NCBI GenBank assembly: GCA_029213195.1
Contig: JARGNI010000047.1
Span: 1-39,105 of the forward strand
Origin: Verrucomicrobiales bacterium
GTDB lineage: Bacteria; Verrucomicrobiota; Verrucomicrobiia; Verrucomicrobiales; DEV007
DNA length: 39,105 bases
Direction of reading: 5' to 3'
A program made the translations under genes and the position numbers. Below the pieces are notes generated by a model that was not told the origin of the DNA, made no database searches, and worked only from the letters and a program-made list of their open reading frames with translations. Shown here piece by piece: positions 7,936 through 16,128 of the stretch. The first letter of the stretch is position 1. Each line of letters begins with the position of its first letter.

Positions 7936-9561
7936 ATGACAGAGATAGAAACCTCCCTTAGAACCGCTCTCCAGGCCCACCCCGAAGACTGGTCGGTCCG
8001 GATGCTTGTTGTCGACAAAGCGCTCGAGCGGGATGCTCGAGAAGAAGCTGCCGCTGTCCTGCTCGAGGCTCCAACTCCTCCGACTTCCGATGAAGATCTG
8101 CAACGGCTTGTCGAGATCGCCGAAGAGCGCAGCCACGATCTCGTCCACACTTTCGTGCAGCAGAATCCTGCGAATGCCTATGGGCACCAGCTGCTCGCGG
8201 CCATCCTCGAGTGGATGGGAGAGGCAGAAAAGTCCCAGCAGCACCTTTCGGTAGCCGAGGCCCTGGGAGCGGCTCCGCCGGAAGTTCACGTTATCGAGGA
8301 AACTGATCATGCCATCCCTGTGGCTGAGCATGTCGAGGAGGAGCAGCCTCCGCCTCCCCCACCTATTTCGGATTTTGCAGCAGTAGGCGAGCCTGGCCCA
8401 CCCGCTCCGCCGCCCATCATGGAGCCGACCTTTGCAGAAGAAGAGTTTGCTTCTCACCCCGAGACAGGAGGACTCACTCTCGAGGATCTTGCTCCGGTGG
8501 AACCTCCCAAGCAGCGAGGAAAGAAGGCGACCGCCGTCATGGCTGCCGTGATTTTTCACTTCGCCATTTTCCTGATCGCCGCCCTGGTCGTCATCCTCCC
8601 GCCCATGAAGGATGATCCGGAAATCGTCGCGGCGATTGCTCCGACCGTTCAGAAGAAGCAGGAGATGCAGAAGAAGAACGTGGTCAAGCAGACGAAGAAA
8701 ACTTCTGCTTCGGCTGCGGCTGCCGCACCTCTTGCCCAATTGATGCGTGCCAATGCGGTTGCGAAAATTGCTCTCCCCAATGTGACGAAAACCAGCAAGG
8801 GCCCTCTTGGAATCGGGGATGCTGATTTCGGAGGAGGTGGATTTGGTTCTGGCGGAGGCGGAATGGGAAGCGGAGCTTCTTTCTTCGGGGGAACTTCCAC
8901 CGGTCGACGGTTTCTTTTCGTGATCGACCACTCGGGTTCAATGAGGAAGAACCAGGTCGAGCTCCGCAACAACGAACTTGAGAAAGCACTGAAGTCTCTC
9001 AAGGGAGTCCAGTATCAGGTTCTTCTTTTCGCGGGCGGAGCCTACTACGCGTCGAAGGGATGGTCTTTGAAGTCTCAAGGAAACAGCCTGAATACGGCAA
9101 TCGGACCCAAGGGGAAATGGGACTTTGTCAGTGTCGGGGGTGCGGCAAATTTCGATTACAAGGGACCTGCGGAGAAACTGCCCAAGGCGGAGTGGCTTTC
9201 TACGACTCCCAGTAATGTGAAAAGGACGATGGACATCGTCGAGAAGGATCGTCTCTTCTACGGTACCGATTGGGGATTGGCTCTCGATATCGGGCATCGC
9301 ATGGATCCTCCGCCCGACGTCATTTTCTTCATGTCGGATGGAACAGGCGGAAACAGCCCACCTCCCATCCTGGAGATCAATCGCAAGTTCGGTCGGCCTC
9401 CGATCAATACCGTGGCAATGCAGACGACGCAGGGGATCCAGCAATTTGCGGAGATCGCCAAGCAGACCAAAGGAAGTTTTACGATTGTGGATAAAGATGG
9501 GAAGCCCATCGACGGATTCGACTACATGAAGAATCCCGGAAAATTCAAAGGGCGTCTCTAG
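7936..9561 (+). CDS. TPR / TonB-like helix / von Willebrand A domain protein
   Basis: This 541-residue protein appears to be the transducer of the operon. Residues 1-115 are helical and TPR-like (cytosolic). Residues 130-195 are acidic and Pro-rich with runs of Pro. A basic stretch (KQRGKK) then leads into a transmembrane helix at about 200-221 (VMAAVIFHFAIFLIAAL). This resembles the TolA/TonB helix, including the intramembrane His (His208) where TolA has S-x-x-x-H; the Ser is Ala here. Beyond the membrane come a Lys/Ala-rich segment, a Gly-rich linker (about 293-320) and a vWA domain. That domain has a complete MIDAS metal site: Asp331-x-Ser333-x-Ser335, a conserved Thr in YGTDWGLALD and the Asp of FFMSDGTGG. 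vWA domains bind protein ligands through a divalent metal. It lies 9 bases after the second exbD and 13 before the next gene. The domain reading is sure; the role as an energy transducer is inferred. Confidence 0.88.
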   Translation: MTEIETSLRTALQAHPEDWSVRMLVVDKALERDAREEAAAVLLEAPTPPTSDEDLQRLVEIAEERSHDLVHTFVQQNPANAYGHQLLAAILEWMGEAEKSQQHLSVAEALGAAPPEVHVIEETDHAIPVAEHVEEEQPPPPPPISDFAAVGEPGPPAPPPIMEPTFAEEEFASHPETGGLTLEDLAPVEPPKQRGKKATAVMAAVIFHFAIFLIAALVVILPPMKDDPEIVAAIAPTVQKKQEMQKKNVVKQTKKTSASAAAAAPLAQLMRANAVAKIALPNVTKTSKGPLGIGDADFGGGGFGSGGGGMGSGASFFGGTSTGRRFLFVIDHSGSMRKNQVELRNNELEKALKSLKGVQYQVLLFAGGAYYASKGWSLKSQGNSLNTAIGPKGKWDFVSVGGAANFDYKGPAEKLPKAEWLSTTPSNVKRTMDIVEKDRLFYGTDWGLALDIGHRMDPPPDVIFFMSDGTGGNSPPPILEINRKFGRPPINTVAMQTTQGIQQFAEIAKQTKGSFTIVDKDGKPIDGFDYMKNPGKFKGRL

Positions 9562-9574
9562 GGTAGGAGAGAGA

Positions 9575-12475
9575 ATGATGGTGGAAAGATTGTATCGAAC
9601 CGGTGGACTGCCGGGGCTATTCTTGGCGGGTGTCATCGCGTTGACGACCCTTCTGGGGGAGTCAATTCAGGGGCAGGAAGAAGATCTTCTCGACCCGGTG
9701 GTGGCTTACAACAAGACGATCAGCGCGATCGACTTGGAGCAGTGGGACCGCGCGCTGAAAATCACGGACGGAATCATCGCCGAATATGATTCCATCGCGA
9801 TGAAGCGTTTTGGTCCGGTGTTCGGACATTTTCACTTTCTACGGGGGCTTGCTCTGCTCGGAAAGAAAAATTACGACAGTGCGATCAAGTCCTTTGATGC
9901 CTGCTACACCAAGTACGACAACAAGTTTCTCGAGCAGATGAACGACGAGGAACGGCAGGGATTGCTTCCCAATCTGTTCCGCAATTCCGCCCTCGTGCAA
10001 TGGGCCAACTCCGAGATGCGTCGGGAAAAGTATGCCGCCGCCGCCAAGCTCTACGAAAAGATCCTTGTCGAAGCCAAGAACGACAAGAAGGTCAACCTCG
10101 TCTACGTGGGGGTAAACCTGGGTCGTTGCTACCTCAAGGCGGGCCAGTTGCAAAAGGGATACGACTTCATGGTCAAACCCCTCTCGAACGAAAATCTCAG
10201 CGATGGGCTCCGCGAGACGATCTTCATGGTCATGGCCGAGGACTGGAGCACCGAGGTGGAGTTTCCACCGACTCGGTCGTTCATTCAGAAATTCAGCAAT
10301 GTTGTCGATCAGGATCCCTTCATCGAGCGATATGAAAGAAATGAGCGGTTCCAGTACCTGGCCCAGCTCGCCCTCCAGAACAAGGATATCGTGCGTTCTC
10401 TCGCCTGGTACGAGCGGATGGTGAATCCGCGACTGCTCGCTCCCGAGTTGCAGCAACAATACGCGAGCCTGGAGAATCGCCCCGTCCCGGAACAATTGGA
10501 GGAGAAAAAGAAAGAGGCGCTCGCGGAACTTCGGAAGCAGATCCGGGATCTCGACACGCAGTATCTGCAGATCCTCAATGGAGTGGGCTCCAACCACTTC
10601 ATGATGCAAAACTATCCGGCAAGCTATGTCGCCTTTTCCCGCTTGTCGGACCAGGCAGGAAAAACCCACAAACAGCGTCCCGTTTTCCTCCACAATGCCG
10701 TTGTTTCTGCCGCCCAGGTGGAACTCTGGAAGGAGGCCTATGTGTATGGTCGTCAGTTTCTCGATGAATTTCCCGATCATGAGCTGAAGCCAGGGGTCGC
10801 TCGTGTGCTCGTCGAGGTGCTCTTCCTGCGCGAGGAGTATCAGGATTCCTACGATGTCTCCGGCGAGGTTCGTCAAAGCATGGACCCGGGGGAAGAGATT
10901 CGAGACATCCCCGACTTCGTCTATGGAGCGTCTGCGTTTCACCTGGGGCACATCGAGGAAGCCGAGACCGAGCTCTCCAGTTATTTCCAAGTCTATCCCA
11001 ACGGGACCAGGAAAGAGTTGGCCCATTTCTTTCTCGGTTTGGCGAAGGTTCGTCTCGCGAAGTGGCAGGAAGCTGCTGACACGCTGAATTCCTTTCTCGA
11101 AACCTACCCGACTTCGACACTCGTGCCCACGGTCCTTTACCAATGCGCGATGAGTGAATTCATGATCGACCTTCCCGAGGAGGCGTTGGTCAAAGTCAAC
11201 CGGGTCCACTCGGAGTTTCCGAATATGGAGGTCGCTCCTCCCTGTTGGAATCTCAAAGGCGACATTCTCGCGTCGCAGGGGGCCGAGTTTCTCGAGGTGG
11301 AGCCATGCTATCTGAACGGCCGCGATGGCGGTCGGGAAATGGGGCAGCCTGACACGACAGCCTACGCGTTGTGGCAATTGCTCGTGCAGACAGTCGAACT
11401 CTCCCAGTGGGAGAAGGCGGCGCAGCACTACCGGGAGTTCCAGGCAGATCATGCCGAGTCCGATTTCCGATACGATGTTCTTGTCACCGCGCTGCCCATG
11501 CTGGTGGAGGAGGGGCGGACCGAGGAAGGCCTTACAAAACTGAGAGATGTTGTTTGGGAAAATCGGGAAGATCCCGAGTCGGTCGTCCTTGCGGAGATGT
11601 TCGGAAGCTATGTCGACTTCCTCAAGGAAAACTACGATCTCGAAACCCTCCTCGCAGAGTTGGAAGAACTCCAGATGAAACGAGGTTCCTCTGCGGCCCT
11701 CATGGGATGGACCTTGATTGCGAGGGTCGATGCGCTCGAGGAGACCGAGGCGGAGCAGGCCGCGATTGATCAGTATTTCTATCGTCTCGAAGCGGGTTTC
11801 AAACCCGAAGAGCAGAGCAACTATCCCACGGTCCGTCTCGCACGATGGATCTCCGATGTTCGGAAGCGGCCGGAAGAGGCGAAGAAGCTTTACGATTTCA
11901 TTCTCGAGAATCGACCGGGAACCGCGAACTACGAGTATTGCCTCGTCGATGTGGCCCAGATCCAGGCGGCATCCGACGATGCTGCCCAGCGCGAAGAGGC
12001 CATGCAGAAGTTTCAGCGGGTGCTTGCCGAGATCCCGAATGAAGAACTCCAGGAGAAGTCGGTTCTCGGAATGGCGAGGATTCGGACTGAAGAGGAAAAA
12101 TACGACGAGGCCCAGTCCCTCTGGGAAAAATACCTGGAGAACCGCAGTTGGAACCTGGCGCGTCCCGAGGCCAATTACCAGTTGGGCTACTGCATGGATC
12201 AGTTGGGAAATACCGCCGACGCCTTGAAGATTTACGTCAGTGTTTACGCGAACTTCCCCGGCTATCTCGACTGGTCGACTCGAGCCTACCTGCGGACCGC
12301 CGCCATCATGAAGGGAACAGGAGAAGACCTCAAGGCACTCAAGGTCCTCCAGGACATGCTCAAGCGAATGGGACATCATGATCACCCGGGGGTGAAGAGG
12401 GGCAAAGAGCTATTTGTGAAGTGGCGTCGCGAGTTCGAGGCGACCCAGGGGGCAAATCCGTCCGCGAAAGGATAA
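9575..12475 (+). CDS. Large exported TPR-repeat protein
   Basis: This 966-residue protein has an N-terminal signal peptide (hydrophobic LPGLFLAGVIALTTLLG, cleavage near SIQGQ), so it acts in the periplasm or at the outer membrane. The rest is almost entirely helical repeats of TPR type. Recognisable units include FGPVFGHFHFLRGLALLGKK, AHFFLGLAKVRLAKWQEAA and ARPEANYQLGYCMDQLGN. A short Lys/Glu-rich coiled segment lies near residues 305-330. No catalytic motif is seen. Long TPR arrays of this kind bind proteins; BamD and the YbgF/CpoB protein of the Tol system are small relatives in fold. AGGAGAGAG just before the ATG is a good ribosome binding site. Placed between the vWA protein and another exported TPR protein, it is probably a structural partner of the ExbB/ExbD complex. 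Confidence 0.88.
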   Translation: MMVERLYRTGGLPGLFLAGVIALTTLLGESIQGQEEDLLDPVVAYNKTISAIDLEQWDRALKITDGIIAEYDSIAMKRFGPVFGHFHFLRGLALLGKKNYDSAIKSFDACYTKYDNKFLEQMNDEERQGLLPNLFRNSALVQWANSEMRREKYAAAAKLYEKILVEAKNDKKVNLVYVGVNLGRCYLKAGQLQKGYDFMVKPLSNENLSDGLRETIFMVMAEDWSTEVEFPPTRSFIQKFSNVVDQDPFIERYERNERFQYLAQLALQNKDIVRSLAWYERMVNPRLLAPELQQQYASLENRPVPEQLEEKKKEALAELRKQIRDLDTQYLQILNGVGSNHFMMQNYPASYVAFSRLSDQAGKTHKQRPVFLHNAVVSAAQVELWKEAYVYGRQFLDEFPDHELKPGVARVLVEVLFLREEYQDSYDVSGEVRQSMDPGEEIRDIPDFVYGASAFHLGHIEEAETELSSYFQVYPNGTRKELAHFFLGLAKVRLAKWQEAADTLNSFLETYPTSTLVPTVLYQCAMSEFMIDLPEEALVKVNRVHSEFPNMEVAPPCWNLKGDILASQGAEFLEVEPCYLNGRDGGREMGQPDTTAYALWQLLVQTVELSQWEKAAQHYREFQADHAESDFRYDVLVTALPMLVEEGRTEEGLTKLRDVVWENREDPESVVLAEMFGSYVDFLKENYDLETLLAELEELQMKRGSSAALMGWTLIARVDALEETEAEQAAIDQYFYRLEAGFKPEEQSNYPTVRLARWISDVRKRPEEAKKLYDFILENRPGTANYEYCLVDVAQIQAASDDAAQREEAMQKFQRVLAEIPNEELQEKSVLGMARIRTEEEKYDEAQSLWEKYLENRSWNLARPEANYQLGYCMDQLGNTADALKIYVSVYANFPGYLDWSTRAYLRTAAIMKGTGEDLKALKVLQDMLKRMGHHDHPGVKRGKELFVKWRREFEATQGANPSAKG

Positions 12476-12479
12476 TACG

Positions 12480-14099
12480 ATGAAGAGAAGGAATGATTTC
12501 TGGTTGCGAGGTGGGGTCGTTGCCTTGTGTTCCCTCGCGGGAGTAGCGAAGGCGGAGCTTGCCACTATCTATCTGAAGTCGGGAGAGGCCCGCACCGTGG
12601 AACTTGTGAACGCGGACCGGGGACAGATTTCGTGGAAAGACAGTGCGTCAGCGCGGGAGGTGAAGCAGACGTTTCGCAGTGATGTCGACTACGTCGTTTT
12701 CCCGACGACCCCCGAGTGGCGCGAAGCCGAGGAGCTTCGCGAGTCGGGAAAGTTTGCCGAGGCCATTCCGGCCTACCAGAAAGTCGTCGCAAGTCCGGCG
12801 ACCCATTTCTATCCTTTTCCCGGAAACTACACGTCTCTTGCGATCCAGCGGTTGCTCCAATGTTATCGCAACCTCATGGATGTTCAGAGGATTGCCCAGC
12901 AGGCGGCTGCCGTGCGCCAGGAGTTGACCAACCTGCCTCCTGGCCTCCGGGAAGTCGATCCTGCGAATCTTGCCTGGGTAGCCATGGCAGAAAAGAAATG
13001 GGATGTGATGCTGGCGGAGGCCAACGAGGTCGACCCACCGACTCCCGAGTCCTTCTTTCTCAAAGGGCGTGCTCTCGAGGAAATGGGGAAAAAGGCGGAA
13101 GCGATCCAGGCTTTTGCCGGAGTTTACACTTTGAATTTCGGGGGCAACCTGCTCCTCACGCAGTCCGCTCTCGAGCGATCGGCAGCCTTGCTGTCTCAGC
13201 TGGGTATCCCCGAGCGGGAAATCGAGTTGATCGCCCAACTCAAGTTGTATCGGGATCTCTTCGGAAATGGGGATCTCTGGGAGGGAGCTTCGGAAAAACT
13301 GAAACAGCTGGCAGACGGCGAAATCCAGACTCTCGGCGAGCCGGAGGGGGAAATGGTGGCCAAACCAGCGTCCAGTGGCGGGACGGTCATCGAGGAAGGT
13401 GGAACCGGAGCGGTCACGGCGGATGCGAATTCACGAAACTACCTTCTCCCTCAGGACCTGCCCGAGCGAGCCGTGCTGATCAATGGCAAGAAGGCAAACG
13501 ATGCCGTCGTCGTCACCAGTGGCGCTGCGAAAGGGGACAATGGCTACCTGTTCGATGGAACGGGGGGCGGTGGTCTTCTCGTCAATGGGATCGATGCTTC
13601 TCAGCTCGTTCTTCGTTTGCGACTTCGGTTCGTTCCGGAGAATCCGGATGCGGCCCTTTTTGAAATGAACGAAGGCAAAGGAGGTGGCATGGGGATCTAC
13701 CTCGAAGGAGGAAAGGTCATGCTGGTATGGGCTCCGAAAGGAAAGGCCAAGAAAACGCACACGATCGGCAAGGTGCCCGTCGGTTCTCCTTCGACCATCG
13801 ATTTTCGCGCAGGCCGTCTCGGACAAAAGGGGAATCTGGTGGTGACCCTGAATGGAGAGCAAACCAAGATCGAGACGCCTTCAGCGGGGCTTAATCTGGC
13901 AAAAAGCCTGACCGCCTCGGTTGGGGATGCGAAAAAGAATGCCGGGGATCCCGTTCTCGATGGAAAGAATCATCCGCCCTTCGAGGGCGAGATGGAGCAT
14001 GTCTCGATCGCTACAGGCAAATCCGTTGCCGAGATCACCGACATGGAGATCTCTCAGTTCGGAAAGCCGCTGCAACTGACCGTCTCGCCCGCAGGGTAA
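12480..14099 (+). CDS. Exported TPR protein with C-terminal LamG-like domain
   Basis: This 539-residue protein begins with a signal peptide (RGGVVALCSLAGVAKAE). A small beta domain (IYLKSGEARTVELVNADRGQISWKD) follows, then a TPR region at about residues 80-255 (EWREAEELRESGKFAEAIPAYQKV). A variable Gly/Glu linker leads to a beta-sandwich C-terminus (about 325-535). There, short strands such as GYLFDGTGGGGLLV, ALFEMNEGKGGGMGIYLEG and NLVVTLNGEQTKIE suggest a concanavalin/LamG-like fold. That fold often binds glycans or proteins; the assignment rests on pattern only. Its ribosome site AAAGGA lies in the last codons of the preceding gene, 7 bases before the ATG, so the two TPR proteins are translationally coupled. 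It is the last gene of the operon and is followed by a strong terminator. Confidence 0.82.
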   Translation: MKRRNDFWLRGGVVALCSLAGVAKAELATIYLKSGEARTVELVNADRGQISWKDSASAREVKQTFRSDVDYVVFPTTPEWREAEELRESGKFAEAIPAYQKVVASPATHFYPFPGNYTSLAIQRLLQCYRNLMDVQRIAQQAAAVRQELTNLPPGLREVDPANLAWVAMAEKKWDVMLAEANEVDPPTPESFFLKGRALEEMGKKAEAIQAFAGVYTLNFGGNLLLTQSALERSAALLSQLGIPEREIELIAQLKLYRDLFGNGDLWEGASEKLKQLADGEIQTLGEPEGEMVAKPASSGGTVIEEGGTGAVTADANSRNYLLPQDLPERAVLINGKKANDAVVVTSGAAKGDNGYLFDGTGGGGLLVNGIDASQLVLRLRLRFVPENPDAALFEMNEGKGGGMGIYLEGGKVMLVWAPKGKAKKTHTIGKVPVGSPSTIDFRAGRLGQKGNLVVTLNGEQTKIETPSAGLNLAKSLTASVGDAKKNAGDPVLDGKNHPPFEGEMEHVSIATGKSVAEITDMEISQFGKPLQLTVSPAG

Positions 14100-14105
14100 G
14101 CTGGA

Positions 14106-14140
14106 TCTGTTCTCGTAGAGAACAGACTGCCTCTTTTTTT
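14106..14140 (+). terminator. Rho-independent terminator of the exbB-exbD-vWA-TPR operon
   Basis: A perfect 9-bp stem TCTGTTCTC (14106-14114) / GAGAACAGA (14118-14126) with a GTA loop is followed, after CTGCCTC, by seven Ts (14134-14140). It begins 6 bases after the last stop codon. Confidence 0.9.
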
Positions 14141-14279
14141 CGGCCTATTCGGCTGATTTTGGAGCAGCGTCGAGGCGAATTCAACGGGGGGGGGCTCGCG
14201 GCGGGACGGGAGAAATCGGGCACCTGCGATGAATCCAATATTTCGGTGTCATTCGGTTCAAGCACGGTAAACTGGAGGC

Positions 14280-15386
14280 ATGTCGTCTTTCCGGGATTTT
14301 CCTCTTTTGCCTACACTCCAATCCACCCTCAAGAAGGACGGGTTTGATACGCCTACCGAGATTCAGGTCCGTGCGATTTCCTCCTTGCTCGAAGATGTTT
14401 CGGTGGTTGGCGTCGCGGAAACCGGTAGCGGAAAGACCCTGGCGTATGTGCTTCCCGCCCTGCATCTCCTCAAGAGCCAGGAAGAGCAGGGGAATCCGAT
14501 TGCCGAAGTGGGGATGCCTCGGGCCCTTGTCCTCGTGCCATCCAGTGACCTGGGAGAGCAGGTCGCTCGCGTTTTCAAGCAGTTCACCCATGAGACGAGG
14601 CTGCGGGTGAGGAGTGCGTTGGGCGGCATGGCCATGAAGGTGGCGAGAAAAAATGTCTCCGGTGCCTTCGAAATCCTCATCGCAACTCCCGGGCGACTCG
14701 AGCAGTTGATGCAGTTGAAGCTGGTTCAACTGACCGACCTGCGACTCCTCGTCCTCGACGAGGCAGACCAGATCCTCGACGCCGGGTTTCTCCCTGCGAT
14801 TCAACGAGTTCTCAAGCGCAGTCCGGTGGAGAAACAGATGGCGCTCTTTACGGCGACCGCGTCCGATGCCGTCCAGAGTCTCATCCAGGACCTGTTCCGC
14901 GATGCTGAGTTGATCGAGACGGCGGGACGACACCGACTGGTTTCGACCCTCGTGACCGAGAATCGTTCCGTTCCGAATGGGAAGCGGTTTCCCCTTCTCG
15001 AAGAAGTCCTCGCGGAGCCGGTCGAAGGAGGGAGCCTGATCTTCGCCAATACGCGTGAGCAATGCGACAAGCTGGCCGAGGAATTGGAAGGACATGGCTA
15101 CGAGTGCGCCATTTATCGGGGAGATATGGACAAGAAGGAGCGTCGACAGAATCTGAAGGATTTTCGTGAGGGGCAACTTGAGATCCTCATTTCGACCGAC
15201 CTTGCCGCGCGGGGGCTCGATGTCGAGAACATCGGGCGAGTCATCAACTACCACCTTCCGAAGGAAAAGAAGAATTATCTCCACCGAGCTGGTCGAACCG
15301 CTCGCGCAGGGCGAGAGGGGACCGTCATCAATTTCGTGACCGAGCGAGACGCCAACCTGATCGAGCGGATTCGTTCGATGGGGTAA
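14280..15386 (+). CDS. DEAD-box RNA helicase
   Basis: This 368-residue protein is an ATP-dependent RNA helicase of the DEAD family, close to the minimal two-RecA core. Motifs appear in order: the Q motif region (FDTPTEIQ), motif I AETGSGKT, motif Ib TPGRLEQ, motif II VLDEAD, motif III TATAS (SAT variant), then in the second domain LIFANTREQC, STDLAARGLDVE and HRAGRTARAG. There is no long C-terminal extension, unlike DeaD/CsdA or RhlE with basic tails, so the exact subfamily is uncertain. Such helicases remodel rRNA or mRNA, often in ribosome assembly or the cold. It is transcribed alone: an operon terminator lies upstream and a hairpin terminator downstream at 15541-15582. Confidence 0.93.
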   Translation: MSSFRDFPLLPTLQSTLKKDGFDTPTEIQVRAISSLLEDVSVVGVAETGSGKTLAYVLPALHLLKSQEEQGNPIAEVGMPRALVLVPSSDLGEQVARVFKQFTHETRLRVRSALGGMAMKVARKNVSGAFEILIATPGRLEQLMQLKLVQLTDLRLLVLDEADQILDAGFLPAIQRVLKRSPVEKQMALFTATASDAVQSLIQDLFRDAELIETAGRHRLVSTLVTENRSVPNGKRFPLLEEVLAEPVEGGSLIFANTREQCDKLAEELEGHGYECAIYRGDMDKKERRQNLKDFREGQLEILISTDLAARGLDVENIGRVINYHLPKEKKNYLHRAGRTARAGREGTVINFVTERDANLIERIRSMG

Positions 15387-15540
15387 GGCGAACCCCACCC
15401 TCCGTCTCGCTCCGAGGCTGGGTCATACGGTCCGGGTGGGATGATCCGAGTCGCTTCGCTTGATCGGCTTTCTCCGTCCCGCGGCCGTGGGACTTCGAAT
15501 CGATTACGTTCGAACCCCACCTGCGGGGCTTGTTTATGTG
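15387..15540. other. Structured spacer with a second copy of the tRNA-Ser 3' end
   Basis: This segment between the helicase stop and the terminator contains ACGGTCCGGGTGGGAT at 15427-15442, identical to 15588-15603 at the 3' end of the tRNA-Ser gene. It also holds short inverted repeats such as GTCCC/GGGAC and CCCC/GGGG. No open frame looks coding. It may be a decayed tRNA copy or an old attachment site. Confidence 0.5.
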
Positions 15541-15582
15541 AAAAGACCCGGGTCTCCGCTGCGCTGGAGACCCGGGTCTTTT
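15541..15582. terminator. Bidirectional terminator between the helicase and tRNA-Ser
   Basis: A perfect 17-bp stem (15541-15557 with 15566-15582) encloses the loop GCTGCGCT. The stem has AAAA on its left and TTTT on its right edge and the core GACCCGGGTC, so both strands read as GC-rich hairpin plus T run. It can end both the helicase transcript (plus) and the tRNA transcript (minus). Confidence 0.92.
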
Positions 15583-15588
15583 CAAAAA

Positions 15589-15675
15589 CGGTCCGGGTGG
15601 GATTCGAACCCACGGAACCCTTTCGGGTTCACTTCTTTAGCAAAGAAGCGCTTTCGACCACTCAGCCACCGAACC
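15589..15675 (-). tRNA. tRNA-Ser (anticodon GCU)
   Basis: On the minus strand a class II tRNA of 87 bases can be folded. The acceptor stem pairs GGTTCGG with CCGGACC (one T-G wobble) and the discriminator is G. The D arm starts GTGGCTGAGTGG. The anticodon stem CTTCT/AGAAG holds the 7-base loop TTGCTAA, giving anticodon GCT. The long variable arm pairs AACCC with GGGTT around GAAA. The T arm contains GGTTCGAATCC. CCA is not encoded. It should decode AGC and AGU codons. Confidence 0.95.
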
Positions 15676-15758
15676 TTGTTTTTGGAATGTGTCCCGAGAT
15701 CGAGTGATCACCGGGGCGTGGAAAGTGCCAGTAGTCGGCTTTTCCGTCAAGAAAATGA

Positions 15759-16118
15759 TTACTCGTCAGGCGAAGTTTTTGCGGGTTCTCCTGCGGCGGT
15801 CAATTCGAGGCAGACCGAGACCTCTCCATTTGCTTCCTCGACCGCATAGGTTCGCAATCCTCTGGGCGAGGGACCGCTGAGGACTTCTCCGGTGGCGAGA
15901 CGAAATTCGGCATAATGCCAAGGGCAGGCGATGCATCCGTTTTCGACCGGTCCAAAGGCGAGAGAGGCGTCGGCGTGAGGACAGAGATCGTCGATCGCGT
16001 AGACGACCCCTTCATGACGAACCAACGCAATGCGGTGCCCATCCAGCTCGTAGGGGCGTCCTTTTCCCTCTTCCAGTTCCGAAGACGGGGCGAGAGGGTG
16101 ATAGGTCGGATCGCTCAT
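15759..16118 (-). CDS. Rieske [2Fe-2S] ferredoxin
   Basis: This 119-residue soluble protein has both Rieske cluster-binding boxes, C-P-H (in LCPHADASL) and C-P-W-H (in CIACPWHYAEF), 17 residues apart. This matches small Rieske ferredoxins such as NirD or the ferredoxins of ring-hydroxylating dioxygenases. No signal peptide or membrane helix is seen, so it is cytosolic. It would pass electrons to or from a partner that is not encoded nearby. The final 15 residues are Ala/Thr/Pro/Glu-rich and probably disordered. It starts 10 bases after the stop of gluQRS on the same strand, so the two are probably one transcript. Confidence 0.9.
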   Translation of the reverse strand: MSDPTYHPLAPSSELEEGKGRPYELDGHRIALVRHEGVVYAIDDLCPHADASLAFGPVENGCIACPWHYAEFRLATGEVLSGPSPRGLRTYAVEEANGEVSVCLELTAAGEPAKTSPDE

Positions 16119-16128
16119 GAGAAAGGTT

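Noticed and set aside
7051-8931. 626-codon open frame on the minus strand opposite the exbD and vWA genes
   Set aside because: It lies over three genes with textbook motifs; its Arg/Ser/Gly-rich composition is typical of antisense frames in this codon usage.
9839-12385. 848-codon open frame on the minus strand opposite the large TPR gene
   Set aside because: It is a shadow: the plus-strand protein has a signal peptide, TPR pattern and ribosome site, while the antisense frame has no motif or family resemblance.
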